Source of the DNA: Anseranas semipalmata
Taxonomy: Eukaryota > Chordata > Aves > Anseriformes > Anseranatidae
Reading direction: 5' to 3'
Assembly (NCBI GenBank): GCA_013399115.1
Contig: VXAA01003253.1
Location: forward strand, 56,788 to 120,787
DNA length: 64,000 bases
Below, piece by piece: positions 10,633 to 63,499 of this stretch. The notes beneath the pieces are model-generated. The model was not told the DNA's origin. It did not search any database and worked only from the letters and a program-made list of their open reading frames with translations. The translations under genes were made by a program, and so were the position numbers. Every line of letters begins with the position of its first letter. The stretch's first letter is position 1.

Positions 10633-13433
10633 AATGTCCAACTCTCTAATCATAGCAAAGGAGTAGAGAGTCTTAATTGAGTCATTAACAGCTGTTAGAA
10701 GTCTATATTTTGTTCTGCAAATAATACTATTAACAATGTATATTTTTTTTCCAACTTTTCTATATTCTATAAAGTACCTCAAGTCCTCACATGAAAGACG
10801 TTATGCAAAAAAACACGTAGGGCGCGGGACCCGCTGGAGCTGTAACAGAAAGTGCTGGGACACCGCGGTCGCTGCTCTCCTGTCTCCCCTCCACCAACCT
10901 GTCGGCACCAAACCACCTGCCGGGAGGTGCCGTGCCCGAGGCCTGCGAGCAGAAAGCCTGCAGCCAGCATCTGCACAGAAAACAAAACCAGTCGCGCTGC
11001 AACAGCAAGAGCTGTCCTGCGCCGGGTGCTGGGGTTTGGGCTCTGCTCCGTCTGCAGATGCTCAGACACGTTCCTCTGGCAGAACAGATCATCCAATTGT
11101 GGGTTCAGTTGTCAGAAAGCAGGGCTGCTTTTCTTAGCCAGAAGAGATCTGTGATCCTTCGTAAATACCTTGGGTCCGTGGGCTCCCAGGAATCTGCTAG
11201 TGGAAATGACCGACCAGCAACCGAAAGGAAGCCTTATAAAAAAGAGCAAGTCTCAAAACATTTCAGGTCTATTAACAATAAGATCTCTCTCTGCTCACTG
11301 TACGGCCACCTGAAAATGCTGGACACAACTGAACGTCATCAGGTGGGTTCATCCTCTCACGTATAAAATCCCTCCATAGCTGCCCAGTCAATCACAAGGC
11401 GAGAAAACAAGAGGTACGCTCAACTTTAACGAAGTAATTGCCTGTTATAGGTACATCTTTGTCAGAGGGGAAACACAGCTATGGAAAGGATGCAAACACA
11501 ACCCTGGGCGGGGAGCAGCAGCTGGTCCCACTGCTGTTCTCGCCCCGACTGCGAGGCGCAGCCCTCGCCAGGCGCTGCCCCGTCCCCGCGCCCAGCACAG
11601 CTCCTCCGGGCGCTGCAGCAGCTCCGAAGGCGTGCACAGTCCTCAACAAGCCCCTTTCAAAATTAGGGCACAATGCCTGAAAGGAACAGTACAAAGTACA
11701 AAGCCATTAATATCAGACTCACTGAGTTATTGATAGCTTATTAAATAAATTCACAGAAAAAGAAGACACCTTTTTTTTTTTTTTAAACACCCTCTGATTG
11801 TTCCTAAGTTTTGCTTGTGAAGAAACAAGCTGCGGCACTCACTGCTAGCAGTCCTCTTGTAACAACAGAGATCCTTTATCAAAGTTTAAAACATGGTTGT
11901 GCACCAGGTACTGGGGAAGTTGACAGCCCTTGTGTTTTAACAGGAACCCAAATACTGCACTGGGAAGAGAAACCTCCATGTACCCACTGTGGTCAATGAG
12001 CAATTGCCAGGGGAGGCTGCTATTTCTGTACAGGCTGAGAAATAGGCAGGAGAATTTTCTCAGCAGAACAGGCAAACTTTCACGCAGCCGTACGTAAATC
12101 ACAACCACACAGCTGCAATCCAAAATTATCAAAAGGCCCCTTTCTTTCAGAGGGCTGGCAGTGAGAGGTGACGCATGCCCACACACAGCACGCGTGTGCA
12201 CGCGCGTCGCGAGCAAACCCTCTGTTAACAGCGGTTTGTATTTGGGAGAGTGATCGACCTATTCGGGCATTTTATGGCGGTGTCCCCAGGCCCTGGTGTC
12301 CGGGTTTTCCCTGAGGACTTCGGTGGGGTTGCTGCGGCCTCTCAGGGCGCATTTCAGACTCACCTGCCGCCGAGCCAGCGGGGAGCCGGGGGGCACGCGA
12401 GGGGCACGGTGCCGGGTTGGCTGCAGTCGGGGGGGTTGCAGCCCGGCGCAGGGACAGACTGCTGCCCACACCCGGGGACGTCGGCAGCGCCCCGACCACA
12501 TCTGCCTGCAGCGCGTCACCGCTACCGAGCTATTTCAACACCGAGGTGAGGTCTGACTGCATGCAGCTCACTGCTATTTATATTACATGCCACACATCAA
12601 AAATATGCTACATCCAAGGCTTCACCACGACACACAAAGGAAGGCAAAGGCGAGGGGCTCCCCGCGGCAGGCATGCTCCAGCCCAGCCCACCGCACGGGA
12701 TCCTGCCCGCTGCGCTTGGCGGTGCAGGAACAGCCCCCGGGGCATCTTCACGCAGCTCGGGGTCAGCAAGGCGAGCTGACGCTGCGATGTGCCCGGTGAT
12801 GCGCAGGGGAACGGGCCGGATGAGAAACACTGCTCGCTGCAGCCACCCGCTTTCATCTGATGCGAACGCAGGGGCGAGCGCGGCGTCCGACACCCGTGTG
12901 CAGCGAGTACCTGCGTGCAACACTGAACGCCAGCCCCGGCCCGCCTGGCGTTGACACCTTCGCTGTACATTGCAGTCCCGACCCCCTCCCGCGTCCCCGC
13001 TGAGCCCCATGGCAAACCTGCAGCCGTGCGCTGCACCGAACCCACAGCATCAGGGTGCTCGCTGCCCGTAGGACCTTTCCCTAAATGTACGTACACATCT
13101 ACACCATTAACAGCAGGGAAATCTGGAACGGATGGTGGCAGAAACGTGGCCTCAATGTAAAGATGCCCATAAATGAAAACACTGCAATGCCTTAGTTTTC
13201 CTGCAGCCACGGGCAGTCGCGCTGCCCGAAGCCCCAGGCCCAGGGACGCGCTGCACATGGCAGGGCCTGCCCCGTGTCCCAGGGCCCGTTTCACACACAC
13301 ACACACGCACACAACTCGATGGGCATGCAGAGCTAACTACGCTGCAGCCCCGGGAGCCCTCCTCGCTCTCCCCCTCAGGCCAAAGCAGCTTGAGATCACT
13401 CCCCGTACTGCTGGTTTGGGGGCGCTGCCGCCA
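10602..13433 (-). other. AKAP5: Probable AKAP5 3' UTR
   Basis: This stretch downstream of the AKAP5 stop has no recognisable coding exon. It is GC-rich at 11.5-11.65 and 12.25-13.4 kb, with a T run at 11771-11784 and a CA repeat at 13292-13313. Assignment to the UTR rests only on the absence of earlier minus-strand polyadenylation hexamers. Confidence 0.4.
13292..13313. repeat. (CA)n microsatellite
   Basis: About eleven ca units with one interruption (acgc), 120 bp downstream of the AKAP5 stop. Confidence 0.85.
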
Positions 13434-14858
13434 TCACAGAAAACTGTTGTGTTTGTTCTGCTCCAGAGCCATCTCGTTGACCAGCTGCTCTATGGATGAC
13501 TGGATGGCTGCCTTCACAAGGGAAGACGCCGTTTCTATGAGGAGCAACTCGTACTGATCCGAAGTCCTGTGCCCCTGGTCGCCCAGACCTTTCTCCTCCG
13601 CCGGGGCACTGCTGCCTGCCTCAGGGCCCTCTTTTTGACCAAAATCAAAGCTCCCACTTGATTTTTTATTCCCTTTTTGCTTATTGTGGTGCAAAACTGG
13701 GGACGGCTCATAGGCCTGGTCAGAGTCGGTGTCATCAGAGTCCACGGCTTCGGTGACGGTGATGACGATGCCGACGGCGGTGCCCATGTTGGTTTCTGAT
13801 CTCTCCTGATGGCCGGAGCTGCTCTGCACACTCGCTGCATCATCTTTAAATGCTGACTGACTGAAATCTGTTGTGGCCTCTTTGGATTTGCACTCCTCAG
13901 GAAGATTTGCATTCCTCTCCGATTCATCCCCTTCAGGCAGCTCTTTGCAGATACTAGCTATTTCCTGCACCTCGGTGATTGCAGGGGTGCTGCTGGGTTG
14001 ATCTGTGGAAACCGGTGCTTCTGAAGAGACTTCCCCCTCTTCCACATGGACCGCAGTTTGGTCTGGACTCCCCTCAGGCAGCTTTTCCTGGGCCGGTTCA
14101 TTAACCGACTCCGAATCGTCTATTTCCGACTGAGTGGTGCACTCCGCACGTTCACCCACGTCAGGTCTGGGCTCTGCTGAGGGCTCGCTCTTCCCACCGG
14201 CATCGGCACCGTCCTGTGCCGTACCCTGCTCCTCCTGGCCCTCCTCCGCCGGGAGCGGGCTGGGGGACTCAGCCCTGCCAGATTGCTCTGCCGGGGCCAG
14301 GTCCTCCGGCTCTTCAATGGCTTTGTTCGAAATGCCCGCCACTTCATTCGCTTGGACGCTGCCCTCCGACTCCTCCACTGCCTCCGAGGGGCTGCGCTTT
14401 TTCTTGCCTCTCGAGAACCGTACGCAGGGCATCTTCACGCCCGAGCTCGCCTTTTTCCTTGGGAAACCTTGCGCGCAGCCCTCCTCGGCGTCCATCTCCA
14501 GCTGCACCTGGGAATCGGAGGGCACCTTCTTCCGCGAAGAGGATTTTTGCCTTCTCCGAGGCCTTGTGAGACTTTTGATAGCTGCCCAGGCTCCTCTGGA
14601 GGATCGCGACTGAGCAGAAACTTTTGCTTCCCCTCGGTCTGTACCGACGCATTGGCTTTTCTCCTCCGAGACCACAGAAGCTCCTTCGCATGCATCCTTC
14701 ACGGTCAGCCCCTTCTTACGGGACTTCTTCCGCTTCTTAAAACAGAGCATGGAGGGTTTCTCTGCCTGTTCTTCTTGCAGGGAGCACGTTGTCCCCGTGC
14801 TATGAGTTTCCAGCTCTCTTGGGTTCTCCATTTGAATTTCCTTAGCTGCCTTTGCCAT
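13434..14858 (-). CDS. AKAP5: A-kinase anchor protein 5 (AKAP79/150)
   Basis: This is a single-exon coding sequence of 474 aa (human 427). The ATG at 14858 has A at -3 and G at +4. Three N-terminal basic membrane-targeting regions are visible: SMLCFKKRKKSRKKG (36-50), RGAWAAIKSLTRPRRRQKSS (88-107) and KMPCVRFSRGKKKRS (142-156). C39 and C145 correspond to the palmitoylated Cys36 and Cys129 of human AKAP79. A long acidic low-complexity middle follows. A variant calcineurin-docking site lies at 361-367 (AVGIVIT). The C-terminal amphipathic helix binding PKA RII is at about 440-459 (LIETASSLVKAAIQSSIEQL). In mammals it scaffolds PKA, PKC and calcineurin at synapses and L-type channels. The family assignment is firm; anchoring functions in this species are inferred. 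Confidence 0.97.
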   Translation of the reverse strand: MAKAAKEIQMENPRELETHSTGTTCSLQEEQAEKPSMLCFKKRKKSRKKGLTVKDACEGASVVSEEKSQCVGTDRGEAKVSAQSRSSRGAWAAIKSLTRPRRRQKSSSRKKVPSDSQVQLEMDAEEGCAQGFPRKKASSGVKMPCVRFSRGKKKRSPSEAVEESEGSVQANEVAGISNKAIEEPEDLAPAEQSGRAESPSPLPAEEGQEEQGTAQDGADAGGKSEPSAEPRPDVGERAECTTQSEIDDSESVNEPAQEKLPEGSPDQTAVHVEEGEVSSEAPVSTDQPSSTPAITEVQEIASICKELPEGDESERNANLPEECKSKEATTDFSQSAFKDDAASVQSSSGHQERSETNMGTAVGIVITVTEAVDSDDTDSDQAYEPSPVLHHNKQKGNKKSSGSFDFGQKEGPEAGSSAPAEEKGLGDQGHRTSDQYELLLIETASSLVKAAIQSSIEQLVNEMALEQNKHNSFL

Positions 14859-16224
14859 ATTTGCACCGCTCTGTCTGTGTTATATTACTGATTGTCTTGG
14901 TTAATGCATCAGGCATAACAGCTCAAAGGGCTTTTTTTCCGAATTGTTCTCAAAACAATAGTAGCTGCTTTTTAACGAGCTGATGTGGCAGTGTGCAGAG
15001 AGAAGTTCTGATGAAGCTATTGCATCCGCTTTATAACTCCCATTTTGTCTTACTCACTTTATCGCCTCTCCAAGGAGTCCTGGGCAGACTTTAAAACCAG
15101 CTCTCCTTTGCTTCGCTGGCCAGAGTCACTCTCACCTCCAGGATAACCTGCTTCAAGTCGTGCTTGGTCTAACAGTATGACCATATAATTGACAGTCTGA
15201 CATTGTTTTTTTTTCCCCCAAAGGATGACAAATCAAGCCAAGAATTAACTATTTTTATTCACCCCACGGACCTGGGAAGAACTGGTGTTTGCTGAGCCGC
15301 CTGCAATTCACACTGCACAAGGAACTTGCTTGAAGCAACAGTAAAACGGTGGCAGTGAGCGGCGGTGCTCTGCCCCCCAGTGACAAGGTCAGCTGCTGCT
15401 CTGCCTCCTCTTTGCTTTCTGCCTCAGTTCCCACCGCGGGTCAGGTGAGGTTTGCCTCGAAGTGCAGCCGATGCTTCCATCTCTGATCTGTAACATAACA
15501 AACAAACGTTATGAACTGCAGGGCAAAAATTAAAGTATTGAAAAGTATATTTTAGCATAATACTTCAGTCTGGGATGCAGACAAGGGATAGAAAAGCAGT
15601 TCTACCTCAGGATGCACCACAGCCATTTTTTCCACTAATCAGCATCAGTACGCACAGGCAAAATAAAGCCACTATTATGGCGACTCAGTGATGTTCCACC
15701 ACAGAAAATACTATTTTGCGTGGCAGAAGCAGCTATTTTTTTTAATTGCCCACATTATGGCAAATATATATTACACACGCACGCATATATTTTCTTCTCC
15801 TACGGTTAGCTAAATCTTTCCCCCCACTGCTCCATATGCACTCATAGTTCCAGCTAGGGAAATTACACCCTGAGACAGCAGATATTTTTATCTTTAATGC
15901 ACCATATGACAATATGCAAAACACAGAATACAAGAAGAGGCTTGTGGAATACAAAAGAGAAATCACATGGCTACAAGGAAGCATATTTATACTACGTGCA
16001 TGCCTTCCATGGCAACCTCAATTAACACTGCATGTGTTCACCAAAAGATCTATGTGTTCATCAAAACATGTATGTAACCTTAAAAAAAAAAAAAAAAAAC
16101 CTGCCTCAAACCATCATCAGAACATTTTTGGGCATAAAAACGCATATTACAGCAAACAGGCCAACTTCTCGGTGGCTGTCTCGACGACTTCAGGAAATTC
16201 TTCAAGAGCGTTCTGCACCCCGCT
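14859..16224 (-). other. AKAP5: AKAP5 5' flank / probable 5' intron
   Basis: No coding sequence is recognisable. Mammalian AKAP5 has an upstream non-coding exon. A donor-like site on the minus strand (GAG|GTGAGA, exon end at 15136) is the best-looking candidate for one, but no good acceptor stands just before the ATG, so it remains unproven. It ends with an A run at 16082-16099. Confidence 0.4.
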
Positions 16225-16900
16225 GCTAGTAGCGGAACAATTCCAGCAGGCGCGCTTGGCGGCGCCCGTCCCGGCGCTGGGGCCGCCGCTGCCGGGGCGA
16301 TGCCGGGGCCGGGGCTCTGACCCCGCTCCCATCGCGGGCTCCGCTCGGCGGGGCCGGGCGCTCGGCGAGGCTTTTCCTACAGCGCAGGTTTCGTNNNNNN
16401 NNNNNNNNNNNNNNNNNNNNNNNNNNNNNNNNNNNNNNNNNNNNNNNNNNNNNNNNNNNNNNNNNNNNNNNNNNNNNNNNNNNNNNNNNNNNNNNNNNNN
16501 NNNNNNNNNNNNNNNNNNNNNNNNNNNNNNNNNNNNNNNNNNNNNNNNNNNNNNNNNNNNNNNNNNNNNNNNNNNNNNNNNNNNNNNNNNNNNNNNNNNN
16601 NNNNNNNNNNNNNNNNNNNNNNNNNNNNNNNNNNNNNNNNNNNNNNNNNNNNNNNNNNNNNNNNNNNNNNNNNNNNNNNNNNNNNNNNNNNNNNNNNNNN
16701 NNNNNNNNNNNNNNNNNNNNNNNNNNNNNNNNNNNNNNNNNNNNNNNNNNNNNNNNNNNNNNNNNNNNNNNNNNNNNNNNNNNNNNNNNNNNNNNNNNNN
16801 NNNNNNNNNNNNNNNNNNNNNNNNNNNNNNNNNNNNNNGGGCAGCGTGGGGGCTGGGGAGAGCGGGCCCGGCCCCGCGCGCGGGCAGCATCGCCCCTCTT
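16225..16900 (-). promoter_or_regulatory. AKAP5: CpG-rich block interrupted by gap; candidate AKAP5 promoter
   Basis: Both flanks of the gap are dense in CpG (for example 16245-16375 with repeated ccggggc and gctcggcg motifs). The block lies 1.4-2 kb upstream of the AKAP5 ATG, a sensible position for its promoter and non-coding exon. The transcription start is not visible, and part of the island may be missing in the gap. Confidence 0.45.
16395..16838. other. Assembly gap (444 N)
   Basis: A continuous run of N within a GC-rich block. Such sequence often drops out of short-read assemblies. Confidence 1.
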
Positions 16901-17070
16901 GCAGGAGGGCACCTGGCTCTGTGCGCAGGGCAGCGTCCCTCCTCTGACCGAAAGCATGCTACAAGAAGAGGTTCTTGTGGGGCGGCATCCCTCTCTGCAA
17001 AGCAGCATCCCTCCCTTCTTGCAAGGCAGCATCCTTACGTTTGCAGGGCAGCATCCCTCTCGCAGAGCAG
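16881..17070. repeat. Degenerate minisatellite, unit about 20-24 bp
   Basis: A motif close to gcaaggcagcatccctctc recurs at about 16981, 17001, 17025 and 17047, with more diverged copies near 16884 and 16928. Spacing between the best copies is 20, 24 and 22 bp. It adjoins the gap, so the array may extend into the unsequenced part. Confidence 0.7.
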
Positions 17071-17811
17071 CCCTTCTTCCCCTCCCAGGTCGTGCCCAGC
17101 AGCAGCAGCAGACGTGCAAACCGCACCCGAGGCCAAGGTCTCCCTAGGGACTGAGCTGCGGTTTTCAGCTTGGATCCCAACAGCTGCGAGGGGCTCTGCG
17201 AGAGTGGAAGCACACCCAGGAGGAAGGGACTGCTGGCATTTGCAGATCAGGTACGTCCTGATCAATGTAGAAAGGAAGGGGGTCTTGCTCCTGGCAGTTC
17301 TTCTCCCACCTGAAACCTTTGCCACCATCAAGCCCGTGCTGTTTGGGTCACTGCAGGAACTACATACACCTTTAGAGCCGGTGGTAAGGGCAGCCAGGTC
17401 TTGAGTTTAAGCTAATCCTTGCCCAAAATAGCAGATAAAGTACCTCTTTCATATGGGCCTTTTTTCTTCACAGCTGCTGAGACTTGACTTTAAAAAATTG
17501 CATCTCCAGCTGTTATGATTGATGGGAGGGCCTCTGGAAAAAGGACTACCAAGTGCAGCTGAAGAACTACATGAAACCATAGTTTGAGATGCCTGAATGT
17601 CCCCATTCATCTCAACAGGGAGCTAACTGACGCCCACAAATGTTTCAAGGATGTTAACTACTTCACAGCATGTTTGCACATAAGAAACCAGGCGAGGCAG
17701 CATACTTTGAACCTGCAAGTGGCTTCCAGTGTAGACTAGCCTTAAAAAAATATACATGGCCTCCCCCTTCCCTAGTGTGTTCATAGAAAAGAAGGTAGCA
17801 AATGCTTTCTG

Positions 17812-17831
17812 CTGGCTGAAATTTCAGCCAG
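17812..17831. repeat. Perfect 20-bp palindrome
   Basis: The half-site ctggctgaaa is followed directly by its exact reverse complement, giving an AAATTT centre. Its function is unknown. Confidence 0.9.
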
Positions 17832-19675
17832 TAGGACAGAAATGTGTATCATGCAACCACGAGGAATCATCATTTTAAAAGCTCCCCTATGAGATGCGTT
17901 TGCTTGCGTTCTCTCAGGATAATAATCTTCATTTGGAAACGGCTCCTCTCCACGGGGTGCGCAGCGGGTTCTAATTACGATACACTTCTGTGTTAAAGCT
18001 GAGCAAGGCCTCTCAGCGCGAGGATATTTCCCCTCGTTCCAGGCAGAGGCAGGCAGCGGTAATGAGCATTGCTAACATGCGTGCGCTACCTCCAGGGTGG
18101 TGTGAAGGAGGCAGGTTCCAATCAATCCCCTTTGAAACCACCTCGCACAGAATTCAATTATTCCTGTCATTCCAGGGGAAGATGTTAGCACTGAAGGGTA
18201 CGGTACAAGGGAAATAGATAACAGGTTCAGCAGCAAGCAGAGGATCTGCTCAGAAGACGGATAAGCTTTCATGCTTGAAAGATGCACCCAGTCCATCTGT
18301 AGGCTCCGATGGCCTTTCTGGGTGCGCACCGAAGCACCAGTGATGTGAAGCAAGCCAGCCAAGCAATGCTTTCTCCTTTTTCTTTTGTCTTTATTGCTAG
18401 TCAAAAAATCTGTGTCGTTTCTTACGTGACATGATGCAAGACTGTCATTACAGCACAGCTAGGGGAATGGATGGCCATAACACCAGCTAAGGACTCTGGG
18501 CCCACAAATAGCCTACAGAGAACAAATTTGTACATAATTAGTTTTCTCTCTAGGCAACAAGAAGAGAAGACAACCTTTCAATATTCAGTTAAAAGAGATT
18601 AAGTATTCTTTGTGTCCTATTTGATAGGGCAAGAACTAACTGCCATATTGAGTCGCAAAGGAAAGGGTTAAAAACCCAACCCTGTTTATGAATCAGTCCT
18701 GCAAGACCTAGAGTAGGGGAATACACCTCCTGCTAGATTTAAAGCACAGGTTAGAAAAGCATTTGCCACTCACCTCTAGAGGTGCTCAGCGATATTTTCC
18801 ATTATTTGCTACTGGCCCTTATGCTTTGTTACCACCCGTCCCCCAGGGTGTAGCAAGCGCTTGAATAGTTCCATGCCTGAGCCACTGCTTTGCCTCCCTG
18901 CAGGATGCGGACTAGCGACCTCTTGCACTGTCTCTCTCAAGCACATGTCTATGATCTCATGCCGAACTAAAAGGAGGCTAATCTTAGCATAAATTTGCAC
19001 TTATCCCATCTTTCATAAGCATAAAATGAAGGTGGAACGTAGAGCACTTGCAAGAAAGCCGTGCAACAGGGAAGACTGCAAGATGAGAGAAGGAAGATTA
19101 AATGTAGGAACTGACAGCAGTCTTGGCAGCATCAGTTCTGGCAATCTGCTGCAAGGGAAGGCTTTGCCAAGGTGGTGCAGGTGAAGAGGCACTTTCAGCC
19201 AGGCATTTGAACTGGTGCAATAATTTGGGAATACCCCTTCTGACCCCATGCAAGCGGCCTTTATGCACTCCAGCAAACCTGACTACCAGTAACTTCTCAG
19301 CTGAATACCATCAAAAAGAAAATTTTAGGAGGCTGTGAATGTATCTCAAATGCTCTTACGACAGTTTAAATTACTCTGTCTCTGCTTCTGTGACAACCAG
19401 GTAATTTTTATATAATTATTCTCCCCTCTTGAATAACTTGCTCTCTCTATATATATTATCTGTGTACTACAGATGCACCCTTACATTGGTGCACACCTAC
19501 ACCACGATTCTCCGAGTTCTCACCAAAATCGGAATGATTTTAGATTCAGTCCTGATGCAAGCAGATGGGCCTGGTAAGTCTATGAAGAAAGAAGCCAAAA
19601 ATATTAGCTGCAAGCAGGGCAGTCAAACTTAATAAAACTAGCATCTTAATTCAGATCTTCCACAGTCAACTGCAA

Positions 19676-19700
19676 GTAGTCGGCTGACAAAGCCGACTAC
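19676..19700. repeat. Perfect 10-bp stem inverted repeat with 5-nt loop
   Basis: gtagtcggct, loop gacaa, then agccgactac. A further aagt/actt pairing is possible outside the stem if five bases (aaatg) are bulged on the right side. Confidence 0.9.
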
Positions 19701-19932
19701 AAATGACTTGATCACTACTCACATTGTCTTTGTTCGCCAAAAAGGTACCTTAGGAAACAAGGCTTGTCAACGATGTAACCGTAGTTATTGTTGAGCATAA
19801 AACAGTTTAAAGGACACATTTGGTAGAAGCCACAGTCTAGAGATCCAGTCTCTACAGATCTGATATCCAGAGGTTCAATTTCCAGTAAAAATACAATATG
19901 ATAGTCACAGCCAGGCTTTCTTAAAGAGAAAT

Positions 19933-19938
19933 TTTATT
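19933..19938 (-). terminator. MTHFD1: Candidate distal MTHFD1 polyadenylation signal
   Basis: Minus-strand AATAAA about 790 nt after the MTHFD1 stop. It competes with an ATTAAA nearer to the stop. Confidence 0.4.
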
Positions 19939-20544
19939 TAACTGAGGTGTCTGCAGAAATAATTCACAGCAGAAGCCAGGGTGAGCACTTGTGGAGAGAG
20001 TTGACGTGCAAAAGGATTCTTCCTTGTTTCCTCTTTTAAATGAAATTGGTGCAATTTCATAGCACAGCCAATCCTCCCACAGTGCGAGACATGGGATACA
20101 GAATTCAGTATGGCAAGTAGGAATATTACAGTGTGCAAGACTTCCAAAGATAATATATGCCACAAAAACCCTACCGTTAAGACAACTAAGTCCCAAGACT
20201 GTTCCAAACAGCTCCAGCTTTAGGATTTTTAATTATTAAAATCATCTCACTGAATCAAGAGGTCACTAAATCCAAGTTTCTGTTTTCTGCTTCAGCTACA
20301 ATTATGAAGCAGGAAAGTTGTACAGGAAGTATACATTATATACTTAGTTTCAGCTAACTTGGAACACAGTAGTCTAAAAATTATTAGAGATTATTAGAGA
20401 GTTTGATCCTTTAGCACTCCTCCTTCCACTCACTTCTCGCACTGTATTCTCAGTCATATCTTGTTTTGACTTAAAAAGATCAGGGTATAGTTCCGCTTAC
20501 ATGACTCATCAGGTGTTCTTCTGGGAGCTAAGAAGAAAAATAAA

Positions 20545-20550
20545 TTTAAT
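20545..20550 (-). terminator. MTHFD1: Candidate proximal MTHFD1 polyadenylation signal
   Basis: Minus-strand ATTAAA about 180 nt after the stop, the first accepted hexamer that I find. Confidence 0.45.
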
Positions 20551-20728
20551 TACTATTATATAGTACTGCAGGCAACTTTCAGGCTGAATTATAATCACAT
20601 GTCATTTGGAAACATATGGCATAGTATGAGATTGGCTTAACTCCATTATCTCAAGTTGAGAAATAAAGCCCAAATATTGAAAGCCTTCTAACCTGAAGGC
20701 GGCACCTACCTTTGGTTAATAATTCTTT

Positions 20729-63402
<42,674 letters not shown>

Positions 63403-63493
63403 GGCGAAGGCGGGGAGGTAGCAGCCAAGCGTGGCGGGACTCCCGAGTCGTTTGCGGGACGGGCTGTCCCCAGCGGAGCCCTACTCCGCGCCC

Positions 63494-63499
63494 CACGTG
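63494..63499. promoter_or_regulatory. MTHFD1: E-box CACGTG
   Basis: Canonical MYC/MAX- or USF-type E-box in the proximal promoter. Binding is inferred from the motif only. Confidence 0.5.

Larger units (their letters stand above)
17071..19932. other. Intergenic DNA between AKAP5 and MTHFD1
   Basis: I see no gene here. It holds a 20-bp perfect palindrome at 17812-17831 and a perfect hairpin at 19676-19700, both listed separately. The rest is unremarkable AT-rich sequence. Confidence 0.6.

Noticed and set aside
15914..17404. 496-codon plus-strand ORF across the CpG block
   Set aside because: About 150 of its codons are N. The frame is open only because of the gap, and the rest resembles no protein.
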